DNA from: Sweltsa coloradensis | Taxonomy: Eukaryota > Arthropoda > Insecta > Plecoptera > Chloroperlidae | Direction of reading: 5' to 3' | Assembly: GCA_024449915.1 (NCBI GenBank) | Contig: JAMZAV010001041.1 | Coordinates: 124,001-188,000, forward strand | Length of the DNA: 64,000 bases | Part shown: in pieces, positions 47,369-60,373 of the stretch | How positions within the stretch are numbered: the first letter of the stretch is position 1 | Layout of the letters: each line of letters begins with the position of its first letter | Notes under the pieces: generated by a model | The model's database searches: none | What the model was told of the DNA's origin: nothing | Seen by the model: only the letters and a program-made list of their open reading frames with translations | Program-made: the position numbers and the translations under genes

Positions 47369-49060
47369 TTTTCAAGGGCTGTCCATAATTTCTTTCTACC
47401 AAGTACATTCAATTACTCTTCATGCACTACCTTGTTTTCTGAACTAATTACTAATTTGTTAAAAAGTGTTAAATTATGTATTGCTATCTCCTTCACAATT
47501 TTTCTTCAGCAGGGTGAAAATGTGTTTTCGTACCCACCCAGACCAGCCCTCCATGTTGTGTTTTACATTCTCTATTCTTTCCCAACTTTGAACTCGTGTC
47601 CAATCCTAGTAACATAGCCTTTCGGTAATGGAAGTGAGATTAAGAAACATTGAAGAACTGGTTCCGAATTTTTGGACACAGTATCATTCCTATGTTACTG
47701 CTTAGCATGCAACACATAGTGCTGGTGTCCACTGTAGTTTAACTTTGTGGAGGGCTTTCAATATTACAGTCAATTATTCAACATATGAAAGGCAATTTTC
47801 TCCAGCAGGGTTTTCTCTTTTAACTCTACAATTTATACACATGCACCCGCTTTGCTTTTTGCTGCTGCTTTTTTCTGCTAGTGAATCTCAACACTTCTGT
47901 AAATATGTTAAACAATTCCGTTGTGGTAATATTAATGGATGTCTTATTGAAATTGGAATTTTTCTATCAATTCCCTGTCTATACAGGAAGACTATCTTTT
48001 CCTATCCCACCATTTGTCAGCTCATGTAGGATGTCTAGTATGGCAATGTTGCATTTTACTACCTCATTTTGTGTTGTGACTGTTGCGATACGACCCCCTC
48101 ATTGTGTTCATGGTATTCTCTGTTCTATTCCTTCTTGTCTTGTCTTAATTATCAGCTGCTCATGCAAGCACACTGCTTCCCTGCTTCTCCTTGCTTCTAG
48201 AGTGGTATGTTTGTTTTAGACTATTGTGGCAATTGGAGTTGTCTAACACCCCCCGTGATTATTTTTAGTTCTTAGATTTGCCCTTCTTCACAGCCTTCTT
48301 TGCTTCTTTGGATGATGTGGTAAATAGAGTGTTGCCTTATTGTATGAGTGGTCTGACTTATTATATACATTACATAGTTTTTAGTGTGTCCCCTTTTCCC
48401 CTTTGCTTCGGCCACTTTCATGACTGCCTTAAATTATCTGATGCTCACACATACATACACAGTTGATTTTATCATTTTGAGATTAAAGTGTACACAGGGG
48501 GGGGGGGGTCTGGAAATTTTTGCTCAATTGGGTAGAAAATAGGTATTTTAGTGTACATTAAAATCAAGCGGTTGCGTTTTATCTGATTTATAAAACAAAT
48601 AGCAAATCTATCCGTGTTTCTCTTTGGGGTGATGGTTAACTACTTATGTACCGTATAATATTTTGTATTTGCAGAATGGCTTAGCTAATATTATATTCTT
48701 TTGGGGGTGTGGCATCCCTCTGCAACCCCCCCCCCTCCAGATTTTGTGTGGTTGTTCATTAGCCTTTGTCATTTCATTAATAAATGTTTGTGTTGTTTAT
48801 GTATTTGGCATTTGCCTATATTCACCCCCATCAATAGTGAGCTAACAATTACCTTAACACCTTAACAATAACTTTTATGTGTGAATGAGATGGATGAATG
48901 TATTTTGTTTGACGTTATTTTTTATTATTCGTTAAGCCAAGTCTTCTTTCTTCCTGAATAGAGAAATAATTTAGTTAGGTTTCATTAGCCTTCTTTGATC
49001 TTCAAGACAGTGAAAGGTGAATGTGATAGATGAGGGTGAAGGACAATTACAAAAAACTTG
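47369..49060. other. Intergenic, pyrimidine-rich in part
   Basis: 47390-48480 is T/C-rich on the plus strand with a few weak open frames of no recognised family. A G run at about 48497-48508 and a C run at 48726-48735. No gene is supported. Confidence 0.4.
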
Positions 49061-49067
49061 CCTTATG

Positions 49068-49155
49068 CCGATGTGGGTCTCGAACGCGCATCCTCATAGT
49101 GTCACTTGCTTCGGACCAGCGCCTTAATCGTAATGAACCACCATGGACGGCTTAG
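49068..49155 (-). tRNA. tRNA-derived SINE head or tRNA pseudogene
   Basis: Minus strand: GGTTCATTACGATTAAGGCG (A-box like) and GCGTTCGAGACCC (B box) about 45 bp apart. Arms do not fold into a clean cloverleaf, and no conserved 3' body was recognised. Confidence 0.45.
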
Positions 49156-49159
49156 CTTT

Positions 49160-52100
49160 CTTTGAACACTAGCACAATGACACCATATCAGAAGTGGTCA
49201 CATTTCTTAATTCCTGCTGATTTGCCAAACAATAAATTATAATATCTAATCCATCTACATATCAATAACGTTTTTATGGACAGCTCTGATTCCAATTGTG
49301 TAGTTTATAGTAAGCAACTGCTCTTTAAGTTATTACTACTTATTATTTTATAACTTGTAAAACACTTGCTACATAAATTTCTTTACTTGGACCGCATTCC
49401 GGCATTGGGGTTAAACAATAAAATGCGACTAAAGGATTTTTCTAGATTATCCTTGGGATGCTACTTTACAGCTTGTTTAATTCTTTTAACTAGATACAGT
49501 TACAGCATGAAATTAATTCACAAATAATCATGCCTTGTTGAACAAGTGTGGTAGGCCTAGGCCTATACTAATAACAAAAATGAAATGCTCGGCTACAATT
49601 TTTAAGCAGCTTTTTCTTGGTACAATAGGTTCTACCAAAACTTCAGATGTGTGTGCACTGGTATCGCCGCTCAAAAGAGTACCGTGGTAAACGGAAGCGT
49701 GATATTTAAAATACTGACAAAATATACATGAAATTAGCTATTGCCATTGAAGCCAATTACTATAATCCAATGTTTTAATGCCTTGTGAACAGCCCTACTT
49801 AACAATAAGTAGAGATACGTTTTTTTTAACATATAAATTTAGAATATTTAGCATTTTGTAGCATCAAAACCCTTCAACGCTAAAAACCCGTATCTCTAAC
49901 AATAAGTCAATAACATTAGGCTCAAGTTGTTAATTATTACAAACTCATTCACATGAAAAATTGATAGTAACTTAACTTATGGTTACATTTTAATTACATA
50001 CTGTCCACATGTGTCATTTGAATGTCTTTTTATGTCTGTCGATGTTAGTCTCGTGTGTGTAAGTAATGCACACTAGTTGTTCTCATTCTTACAGTATGTG
50101 CTATGCCAAGTTTGAGATTTGCCATTTTTATATACTATGTATTACTTTGCTACATATTTACTTCAGTCACCTTAAAAGGTACATGCTTTATTAGCCAGTG
50201 GAATTTACCCAAACCTTGATTATCTTATCCCCTACTATTCATTTCTCATGGGATGAGCTTTCAGCTACCTATTTAAACAAAAGTGATAAAGAGTCTACAT
50301 AAAATGTGTTTAATTTGTCTGCATATTCTATCCCTTGGTGGCAATAAAAAAATAAACAATCTGTCATGACCATTTTGCACTGTAGGGCCTTCATTTTCAG
50401 ATGCTTGATGGAAGAGTGCTTGTTGGATTTGCCTTAATTTCTAGTGAACTTGTGTTTCAATAACATAAAACTTGTCGCAACCTAAAATTGTTTGTGCTCT
50501 TTATGTGTCCTGACAAGAAAATTACAATGTGGTACACGAACACATTGTGAGGTCTTCCATATTTTAGTCTCTTCTAAATTTCTTGGAAATTTGTAAAGAT
50601 ATTTGATATGTTATTGAGAGGTATCCACATTAGAATAGTACTACAGTACTAAACACTAACCTTTGTATGTTAGTTTTCATTTTTAATGTCTTCAGGCCAA
50701 CTATTTTTTTAGGTAAGCACTGGATATCTGTAAATAATACCAACTTTAAGTAAATACACTTAAAAGTACACATGCGTATTTGTTAAGAGTGTGTTTGGCA
50801 TTACTGTGGTTACAGGGTATCTAATTAGGTATATACAGTGCATTGAGTTGAGTGTATAGACTCGTTCCCAGTTTAGAATGCCACAAGAAGCGGATATACA
50901 AATTGCATTCATGCCAACATTGAAGAGTAACACAAACCCCAAAATAACTAATTTGGCTACTGTATTTCAATATTTCATAATCAAAAACTGTTGTTTTATG
51001 GCATGTAAATAATTTTCTACCATCAGGGAGTAAAAATAAATCAAGGAATGGCAAAGGCAGTTTGGGAAGTTGATTTTTCTTGTATCGTTGGTATTGTTAG
51101 TTTAAATTTTCAACACAATTGCTGCCAACGTCGACGCTAGTGTTTGAGGATCATATATCCATAGTGTTTCACAATTCTTACACAACTGTTTTAATCTTCC
51201 AGTTCATATCTGAACTATATTTACTTAAATTAAGTGGTTTCCACTTTTGAAAGCAGTTCAGAATACTGAATATCAATGGTTTTAGAGAGCTGTCATGTGA
51301 TGTCCCTAACCAGTGGCCACAGTGCATAAGTAGCTGGAAGATGACGGTGCTGCAATCCCTCTGCGGTGGCATTCTTAACTGGAACCAACTATAGTAATCC
51401 CGCTTTAATTCAAATTTCAAGGGACACTAAAAACCTCAGTTTAGATTATAAATATGTGAATTAACCCCAGTTTGAACTACAAAAATGCGAGTTAAAATAA
51501 ATTTAATATTAAACCATACTCAAGGCTTCCATAGTAAAGACTTCATCACTTGAATTAACACAATTTGAATTAATGAGGGTTTAGGTACTGTAATAAGGTA
51601 TAACAATGAAATGTTCTTTGGTTAATCTCTAGAAATTAAAATGTACGTAATACATTTTCTGTGGCAAGTTTTGTCAGCTGAACCTTACATACTTGGTATT
51701 TATTATGAAGGAGTGCAAAATGAGTTATTATTGCCATAGTGTTATGGGAGAGGTGGCCCTTCACAATGTTATGTGTTTGCATAAACAAAAGTGCCATTAA
51801 TTGGTCTCTGATGAAAGATATATTTGTTTGTAATTTGTATAATATTGTAATTTGTAATCACTGTTATTTTGACTATAGTGCAACTCCAATTTCTTATCAT
51901 TGGTTGACAGTTCAATAGGTTCATTAAAATGCTAATTTTGTTACTTACCTGCAATGTGAAAAGGGTCCCTAGATCCGAGGTCTGACCTCAATAATTAAAA
52001 TGACTACCTAGTAACTAACAGTCAAAACTACACTTCTTATACAGTGGCAAGTGAATAATTACAGCCAAATAAGGCAACACTAGTCAATCACAAAATTAGT

Positions 52101-53640
52101 TAAACAGAACACACTACCTTAAAAAGACTAATGTTTTAAACATTTGTATTTTGTACGAGTTAGAGGATGCGGTAGTTGGTTGGCTAAAAAATTCAAACTG
52201 GAGTTTAGTCATCATAGAATGAAAAGTTGGAACCAAATCTTATTGATAAAATACAAAATATATAACGTTACTTTGCACGCTGAAACCCATTACCGCAACA
52301 ACGAATAAATTTATGTTCATTAGTTTTTAAGGTTTAATGCTTCATGCTATAATGTGGTAATTTTTATAAAATACTTAATGGCTGAACTTTGAATCAGCTA
52401 ATGACCAATAAAATAATATTATAACTGAAACACTTCTGTTATGCTAAAATTAAGTGCCTGTGCCATTGTGCAAACAACGAAATTTTATTTTAGAAATATT
52501 TTAGATAACAATAGTTAAGAATACTAATACAGGAATGCTCTGTACTTTTCAAGTCCCGGAAATTTGATTTTCAAATCCTACTTGCCATAATTTCAAAACA
52601 GTGTTTTTGAATGGATTTTGGTTGAAATGTGGCGCGCCAGACCTTTTGTTCATCCTCACTGCTCATGCCACGTAACTACTGGCCGTCCAGTGCTTGAAAG
52701 ATGTTAATTGTACAAGATTATGATTATGTATAAAGAGAAATTTAAGTTATTGTCTGGAATTAGTTCCTCAGACAATTACTGGGCTAAGAAAGAAGGTGAT
52801 GCAGGTAATCAGCCTAAGGTAGGCCCACCAGTAGGCTCATATGGAAATGGAAAGTGAAAAATAAATCTTTCTGGGTAAACTTGAATGCAACACTGGGCAG
52901 CTTGTTTTAACCTTGATGGTACCTGATTTACCAAGTTCCTAGTACCGGTACCCCACCAAATATTATGTTAATTTGATAAAATAGTGTACTTAATCATCAC
53001 TACAAACATGGGAACCGTTGGCTAAAAGTTCATCTGGAAATGTTTCGCCTCTGGCGGCTTGGGCTTTGCCCCCCTAAGTCTGCAATTTCTTCTGAATTTC
53101 TGTCCTGGACTTATGGCAACCCTAACTAGATGGTAAAAGGCCAGGGGGTCAAGATTTTTAATGTGTTTTTGCAGCCACAAGCCACGGTCAAAACGTAAAC
53201 CTATCCCACCTCATTTCGGTGACTTGAGAAAAAAGCAAGTTTTAAAATCAAAGTTTACATTGTGGGATAAAAGGTGGTGTTGTTAGTTATTATTGTGATT
53301 GTTCCAAAAGGGTCTAAGCTGTATGAATATAAACTAGGAAGATTCGCAAACGCTTTTTTTAGTCGCGTTGATGGATGAGCTTTTTCCTAAAGACATGCAT
53401 ATGAGGGACTGTAGAAGGCTAATGATAAATAAAATAAATAAATAAAGTTTTTAGTTTGCGTGGGATCTCTTAACTTATCAAGTGCTTTTTGAACGCATTG
53501 TAGGTGATTGTTGTCAAGTTTCTATTGTTACTTGTTAATTGTTATTAAATACCTCAGGTCAGGTTGGATGGAAGATAAGACTTCACTAGCCGTAATCCCG
53601 TCTTAATAAAGACATAATCAATCAATCAATCTTTGCATTT
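49160..53640. other. Gene-poor AT-rich stretch
   Basis: No coding exon, RNA gene or repeat boundary that I can support. 53328-53420 begins AAACTAGGAAGATTCGCAAACGC and contains TTGATGGATGAGC, a possible fragment of the 44.95-kb repeat family. Confidence 0.4.
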
Positions 53641-53664
53641 TTACGACAACTAAAATACAAAAAG

Positions 53665-54010
53665 GACTCCCAAAACACTCTTGTTCAATGTAAACTTAGA
53701 GAGGCTAGGTGTCAGTCTTGCAATTACACCCTTCTGGATGGTAAATTGGTAAATCGTCCATTTACCATCAAGACGGCTGTGCTTGATTGCACATGCACAG
53801 ATACTATGAAATCAAAATTGTGTTCTATTCTATTGATTGTTTTCCTTCAATCAAATTTACTGTTAAGTATTGTTTACCGAACTACATCATTAAAAAAACG
53901 AGATATCCCTTTTGCTTCACGAAAGGAAGAACCGGGCCAAAATTGATACATAATCCATTAGATGTTGGGTTTTACTTATTTTGGATTAACAATACAGACT
54001 TAATTTACTA
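53665..54010 (+). pseudogene. Possible Penelope-like element fragment (region before the GIY-YIG domain)
   Basis: Reads NTLVQCKLREARCQSCNYTL, then LVNRPFTIKTAVLDCTCTDT. A C.....RC..C stretch, then F.I....D/NCTSTN-like residues, is what precedes the GIY-YIG endonuclease in Penelope-like proteins. The frame then shifts and fades. Consistent with Penelope-like ends elsewhere in the window, but the match is short. Confidence 0.4.
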
Positions 54011-54059
54011 TCCAATAGAAAAAAAAGCTTTGGTGTTTTTTGTTTGTTAGTTTGCACGA

Positions 54060-55980
54060 TTCCAGCCAAACAACTATTGTGATCTTGATGACATTTATAG
54101 AGCAACTTAAAGATTTCTGAACTTGCCACATTTTTCAAAGCTAAGTAATATTTATGGAAAAAATCTTAGTTTTATGATTTATAATAGTGGTTTTAGTGTT
54201 TTTTTTGCTAGGGTTGCCATAATTCCTAGATGTTAATTTGGGGTATTATGTTCAATGTTGATTTAGGGGTCAGGAATAGGTGTGGGCCACAGACTCGGCT
54301 TTAGTTCAATATAGATTGGTCAGAACTAATACCACTTGGGGATTCCGGATTACTAATTGCGTGATATAGCTATAACTGCTCTACAAGATTTAAGAAATTA
54401 TGATGACAGTATTACCGCACTTATTACTTATTAGCAATTACCAATAACAGCTTATCAGTTATCAACTTTATTCCCTTCTCTTTCTACTTGTGTCTTGGGA
54501 TTTTATCACATTCATACTGGTTGATATAATATGGTGCCAGTTTATAAATCCGACCTTGGTACCATTTGATCTTGGGAAGTTTATTCCTGAAAATGTTAAT
54601 CTACTTGATGAGTGTGGCTTATCTTCACTGATGATATAATCATCATCATACCCGCCAATGAAACATACGTAGCATGTGTACCTCAGAAACATATTATTTG
54701 ATTTAGTGCTTTATGAACTAAATTATCCATTGTATCTGTGCACATTGAATTGATAATCAATTGAATAATTTTTTGTTACAAAAATCTAATGAGTTGATAA
54801 TTTAATTCATATTTCCTGCACTTCAATTTATGACTACCAAATAGACAACCTTTCTGATAGATACCTTTCTGGCATAATGCATTGCAGTGCTAGAAAAATG
54901 TGAATATATTCTTTATTTTGCGCAATTCAGCTGGAGCTTCTTGCTGCTTGTGATTGGTCCAAGATCACAGTTTGTTTTTGCTTCACAGAAGTGCGGGTAG
55001 AAATCCGCATTCATGATGGGTGTTAAAATCCTGCCTATCCTTATTTGTTTCCGACTGCTAGTTGTGAGTCAGTTCATATTAGGTAATTCAATTTAATTTA
55101 TAGATCTATGCTTGTTTACATTTTACATTGCTATTTTTTAATTATTATTTAATTTAGTTTATTTAACGTCTATTTAGGTAGTGCAATTTACAGTGAGACA
55201 CATTGCCTTTTTTGATGTAGTATAGATGTACCGGTACTGAGGGGCCTTGGCATATCACAGTACAATAGTGCAAAATGTGATACTAAGTTTTAATTATACA
55301 TAGGTAATTTGTAACATTTTTATATAATCTAGTTGCTCATGGTCTTTCGTGGCATCTCTTGATTGTTTAAAACAAATAATTTATTAATAATTATGACCAA
55401 TGTTAATTACACATTTAAGATCTACAAGTAGGCTATGCAAAGTGCATTGGAATAATATTATTATTAAGTTGTTTAATGATGCCATCCTGTAAACCATTCT
55501 TGGTTAATACTAAGCTGATACTAACAATTTATTTTCTTATTTAAATTATATATGCCTAGGTATTATAAAAATACTAAAAACTTCATTTTGGTGAGTCAAT
55601 ACTCCAAAAGAAAACATAGTATTGCCATAGGTTGTGGTTTGATATGTATGACGTATTTTTTTTTTTATATAAAAAAGAAAGGAAAGGCTTAAATGAATCA
55701 TAGGAAATTGCTGTGGAACCCCCAAAGGCAGAAATGCCCATGTATAATTTATAACTGCTGCATTGTACGACGACAACAACGTGAGAAACTAGGATGCATT
55801 GTAAGCTGTAATTAGTTTAGAAAATCTGTGAATTTGCCCCAAATATAATTTTTTCCCACTTTTAAGTCCAACTTGGTAACTATTTATCGTCGCCTTGTTT
55901 AAACTTGATAAAACTTGAAATAAAAAAGACTACATAGATTTATTAGCATTGAAAATTTTAAGTCAATTCGCTCGGTAGCA
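54060..55980. other. Intergenic, no feature recognised
   Basis: AT-rich sequence with short weak open frames only. Confidence 0.4.
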
Positions 55981-56004
55981 ACTTAGCCGACAAGTTTATC
56001 ATCA

Positions 56005-56007
<3 letters not shown>

Positions 56008-56050
<43 letters not shown>
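56008..56050. repeat. (ATT)n microsatellite
   Basis: About 14 ATT units at the left border of an inverted repeat; a matching tract is on the right border at 56350-56402. Confidence 0.9.
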
Positions 56051-56051
<1 letters not shown>

Positions 56052-56148
56052 AAACATTTAAGACTTTTGCGGCCCGAATATATTAAAAAAGGTGTGAAAC
56101 GGGTCATTTCGCCGCGTCGCGTGTTTACACATCCTAGTGTGTGAGTTC

Positions 56149-56179
56149 GACGTTTCGAAACACTGTGGTTCATCTTCAG
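56149..56179 (-). ncRNA. Hammerhead-like motif (left arm)
   Basis: Minus strand CUGAAGA, short hairpin GAACCACAGUGUUUC, GAAACGUC. Both conserved cores intact; stem II is weak. Confidence 0.5.
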
Positions 56180-56248
56180 ACACTGCTTGTTGAAAGTGCG
56201 TTTTACTCGTTAGAGAAAACGAATAAACCACTTTCAACAAGCAGTCGT

Positions 56249-56280
56249 CTGAGATGGACCCACAGTGGTCCCGAAACGTC
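56249..56280 (+). ncRNA. Hammerhead-like motif (right arm)
   Basis: CUGAGA (one base short of CUGANGA), stem II GGACC/GGUCC with loop CACAGU, then CCGAAACGUC. The stem is better than in the left arm, the first core worse. Confidence 0.5.
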
Positions 56281-56346
56281 GAACTCACACACTAGTAAGT
56301 GTAAACACGCGACGCGGTCGAAATGACCCGTTTCACACCTTTTTAA

Positions 56347-56349
<3 letters not shown>

Positions 56350-56402
<53 letters not shown>
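56350..56402. repeat. (ATT)n microsatellite
   Basis: About 17 ATT units directly after the right arm of the inverted repeat. Confidence 0.9.
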
Positions 56403-56403
<1 letters not shown>

Positions 56404-56598
56404 AAGCAATTGTTTCGTTCTGTTCCGTTAGTTAAAAGTATGAAAATAAGATGTTTTCAACATTTTTGGTTTTATATTGGTTATTCACCATTATTTTTGA
56501 AAAGAGTAGCTATTTTTTCTTCTAGATTTTTCTATAAAAAAAACTACAATATCAGTTGGCCAAAGGGTTCAGCAGCCAATATTGAATTTTAAAAACTG

Positions 56599-56863
56599 CC
56601 GGGTTGTCAACCTTAACCCTGTATCGGTCATGTGGTCAAAATAACTTAACATTGACACTGCAAGATGTGTGCCATCTTGGTTTTAAACAAACCATTGCCA
56701 TGCAGTTGCTAGGGAGCTATGAATGAATGAATGATGAATCACAATATTTCATTACGCTAAAATAGTCGTGTTGCTAAAGTTCACAAGGGCGCTGCCATCT
56801 TGGCTGTAAATAAACCGTTGCTATAGAGTGACGTCATACTTTAACAGCGTATTGACAACCTAA
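56599..56863. repeat. Possible small MITE with GGTTGTCAA ends and an internal direct repeat
   Basis: GGGTTGTCAACC at the left and GTATTGACAACC at the right form short inverted ends. Inside, GCCATCTTGG.T.TAAA.AAACC.TTGC.AT occurs twice (about 56672 and 56798). The borders are tentative. Confidence 0.45.
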
Positions 56864-56869
56864 TAAGTT

Positions 56870-58500
56870 AGAAAGTGTAAATATAATATATTAAAATACA
56901 TATTTTGGTTTAGACCATGTACATATTATAATAATACAAATACATCATTCGGCCATGAAAGCCTTCGCAAATACGTCCCTCTTATTAATAGGCCTCTTAC
57001 CTATGAAATATTATAATGTTCCACTGTACTTTTTTTGAATCCATATTGAAGTGTATTTTGATATCATTATATCTTAAAATGTTGCATTGCAAACCTAGGA
57101 GAGCATCAGATTCAGACTGTGATCCATATTGCAGTATTTATGTGATTGGGGTTGCACTGTGGGTTTTGTTATTTTTAATATTATTATTATTATTTTTGTT
57201 ATGTAACTAGGTATATTACTAATTAAATTTTGATGTAAAGAAGATAACCTATGTTAGAGCAGGGATTAGAGTTGTCAGTCGAGTTTTGTGTGTTGTGATT
57301 TACTGATTTAAAAAAAAAATGTTTTACTAGATATGTAACAACTTGATCAATGTTTGAATGCAATGCAATGCCAAAGAAGATTTAGAATCCGCAAGAGCCC
57401 ATAACAGGCTAATTTGATCATTGTCCAATATTTTCTATATCACATTTTACATCGTACTCACATCATGCTTGTATCTGTATTGATGTCCATACAGCTTTAA
57501 TTATCTTAACTCTGCTATGTCATAATGTACATTATATTTATATATACATATGTGGCTCAGAATAATATGCCTTAATTGTCAGACTGATGGATTACTTATG
57601 TTCTGTACTGCTATTGGTGCCATACCTAAAAATAGCAATACAAGTTGTTGCCAATGAAATCTTTCCTACTGGTTGTGAAAATTGTTAATTGTTGCTAAGA
57701 GACCTCACGTAAGTAATATTTTTTTCAGATCTAGGCACATAAACTTATTTCGTATTATATTCTTACAACGTGCAACATACTGTAGTTAAATAATATTTAT
57801 TGTATTGAACACAATCTTTGTATGTTTGTGCATCTATGATTTCTAAAGAAATTGAACTTGCTATTGATAAATGTATTTCCCAAGCAGTTTTAATTTGTAC
57901 TATCTTCTTATCATGGAACAATTTGAAGTTAAAATTTGTATTTTACTATAATATATTATTTTTATCATGCAGCCATCAGATAATTATGTTGAGTCATACC
58001 ATCTTGACCCGTTTATAGCATATGAAGCTTGCTTATTATTGTACTTGCATGGTCATTAGGTTCTTTAACCATAAATGTCATTATAGACAGCTTGCAGGCA
58101 AGACATGTTCTCTACATTGCAGATCGGTGGCACAATTTCTTGGGGTATTATCTTAGTTTGGTCTATTGACCTTATTCATTGCAATAGATGTTAATATTGG
58201 GAGATTTTACTGTGCATTAAAAACTTACAAAAAATATACATTTATCTGTATTTTTAGTTATTTCTCTGTTCAAATAGCGTACGTATGGTTTAAGGTTTAA
58301 GTACTAGATACAGAACTAGACTGCACTCATCATAATTCGGTTTTTGGTATTCCAGACATGTTTATAATTTTTAATTCAACATACTTAATTCCTGTATATA
58401 TATTTAAAGTGTATTTAAAGTTAAACCTTATCATAATTCTGTTTTTGGTATTCCAGAGATCTTTTTAATTTTTAATTGAACATACTTCATTATATGTATA
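56870..58500. other. Intergenic, with one local duplication
   Basis: No gene recognised. 58329-58410 and 58430-58507 are direct copies (TTTTTGGTATTCCAGA, TTTTTAATT.AACATACTT), a tandem duplication of about 100 bp. Confidence 0.45.
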
Positions 58501-58502
58501 TA

Positions 58503-60118
58503 TTTATTAACAGACCTGGGTAAGTTACTTTTGAAAAGTAATGAAATCACATTACTCATTACTTCAGCCAAAATGTAACTAAATTACTATTTAGTTACTG
58601 TTCCAAGAAAGTAATGAAATTACGTTACTTTTTATGAAAAAAAAAAGTAGTGAAATTACTTTCAAAAATTACTTTTTAATTTAAAATGTATCTGACGAGC
58701 AAACGAGTATGATGCAAGTGCTTTGTCTGCCAATGGCGGGTCTCAGACAGCGTGTTATCCACGCCTACACTTTAAAACCAACAGAGGCCTATCACAGAGA
58801 TATTGTAGATATCGACGTATAGATGTGTAGTTAATTATTGATTACGCGGGTGACATCTATCGACGAAATGTTGTAACTACACTACAAGTGTAACAACCCG
58901 ACTATCGATTTATTTGACACAGACTTGAATGTTTGATGTCAAGTATATAATTACGTCGTCAACGGTGCTCGTCATAGGCAGAAGTACCAAAAGTAAACAT
59001 GGCTAGGTTCTGAAATAAAAACTCGGGACTCGAAATCTCTTGATCAGAACTACGAAATGTCGGAAATGCTGCATGCACATGCACATTGTTCAAGCGGGCG
59101 ATACGTAGAAAGGCAACTGGCCCAGTGACTGATATTTGATATACAAAGGCGCGGGCCGCGCGGCAAAGGTAACACGTTACTATTACTAACGCCAAATTAC
59201 AATGATAAAAGTAGTGAAATTACTCTTCCGTTACATTGAGAAAATTGTAATTAAACTAGGAAAACGCTTAAGTCCCGCCGCGTTGTTGGATGAGCGTAAT
59301 TGGTGCATTGAGCTGCCATGTGTTATGCAGATTTTCTGTTGTTCTGTGGAAAAATCATTACTAAGTTGAATTTTTTTAAATTAAATTAAATTAAATAAAA
59401 ATTAACTTTAATTTTTTTAAAAATTAATTGTAATTGTTAAAAAAAGAAAAAAATCGTAAAATTGCGATTTTTATAAGAAATAATTTCTCGATTGCGTTCA
59501 AATTTAACACTTATCTATTAATTAAAAATTAAGGTTCTGTGAAAAAATCATTATAATCGGATAAAGCATGTAGATGTTATAAGTCAAAGAATTGTTTTAA
59601 AAAAGAAAAAAACCCGTAAAATTTCGATTTTCATGAGAAATAATTTTTCGATTGCGCTCAAATTTCACACGAATATCTTAATTCATAAAATAAAGGTTCT
59701 GAGCAAAAATCATAACAATCGGATAAAGCATGTACCTAGGTGTTATAAGTAGAAGAAGTTTTTCAAAAATCAAAAAAAGTCGTAAAATTCCAATTTTAAT
59801 GAGAAATAATTTTTCGATTGCGCTCAAAAATGTGGCAGTTCTAAGTTCAGAGATTTCGAAGGACTCCATAAAATTTCATCGCAATTGGAGAATCGCTTTA
59901 GCCGGAATCGTGCGGACAAACAGACAAAAATACAAAAAAAAAGAAAGAAAGAAAAAAAGAAAAAAAAAACATTCCGGATTTTTTTCTCCAGTGTAGTGAA
60001 ATGGAATCTTCGCTTCGCTCGCTACGCTCATCCAATTACTGGCTCGTTACTGAAAAAAGTAATTTCGTTACAGTAACGCGTTAATTCCGTTACGTTACTA
60101 CCCAGGTCTGTTTATTAA
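58503..60118. mobile_element. Non-autonomous hAT transposon with perfect 8-bp target duplications
   Basis: The element spans 58511-60110. Ends are CAGACCTGGGTAAGTTACTT and, inverted, CAGACCTGGGTAGTAACGTA. It is flanked by TTTATTAA at 58503-58510 and 60111-60118. An 8-bp duplication and CAG..TG termini are hAT hallmarks, and the GTAACGCGTTA words near the ends are common in animal hAT MITEs. No transposase. A second repeat (59253-60037) is inserted near its right end. Confidence 0.9.
59253..60037 (+). mobile_element. Unnamed repeat family, short copy nested in the hAT element
   Basis: Same order as the 44.95-47.37 kb copy without its 1.6-kb middle: AACTAGGAAAACGCTTAAG, TTGTTGGATGAGCGTAATTGG, about 2.5 copies of the ~157-bp repeat (59447-59830), GGCAGTTCTAAGTTCAGAG, CATTCCGGATTTTTTTCTCC and GCTACGCTCATCCAATTA. 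The surrounding sequence GTAATTA/CTGGCTCG reads on as hAT sequence once it is removed. Confidence 0.75.
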
Positions 60119-60165
60119 TGAACTAGGTTTTTCGGTTATAATGCCAAGTTTATTTATATTAGGCC

Positions 60166-60199
60166 AACGTTTCGATGAAATTTCATCCGTCTTCTTCAG
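60166..60199 (-). ncRNA. Hammerhead-like motif
   Basis: Minus strand CUGAAGA, hairpin GACGGA UGAAAU UUCAUC with one mismatch, GAAACGUU; flanks AUUGGCC and GGCCUAAU can form stem I. Cleavage triplet would be GUU. Confidence 0.55.
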
Positions 60200-60373
60200 G
60201 GCCAATACAACTTAAAATATAAAAAACAAAAACTACATTACATTGATAAATACAGAACAACAAAGTATGTAAACATGTTTAATATTAATTGTTGTATTTT
60301 GTTTTCCCAGTTTTGTTCTGTATTTATCAATGTAATGTAGTTATCGTTTTTTATATTTTAAGTTGTATTGGCC

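Larger units (their letters stand above)
56083..56346. mobile_element. Inverted pair of Penelope-like ends between (ATT)n tracts
   Basis: Arms of about 115 bp (56083-56200 and 56228-56346) are inverse copies: AAAAGGTGTGAAACGGGTCA at the outside and CAACAAGCAGT near the centre. Each arm carries a hammerhead-like core. The whole forms a long hairpin bordered on both sides by ATT repeats. Confidence 0.65.

Noticed and set aside
47745..48219. Two overlapping 94- and 112-codon frames
   Set aside because: T-rich hydrophobic translation without family resemblance, splice context or neighbours that support a gene.
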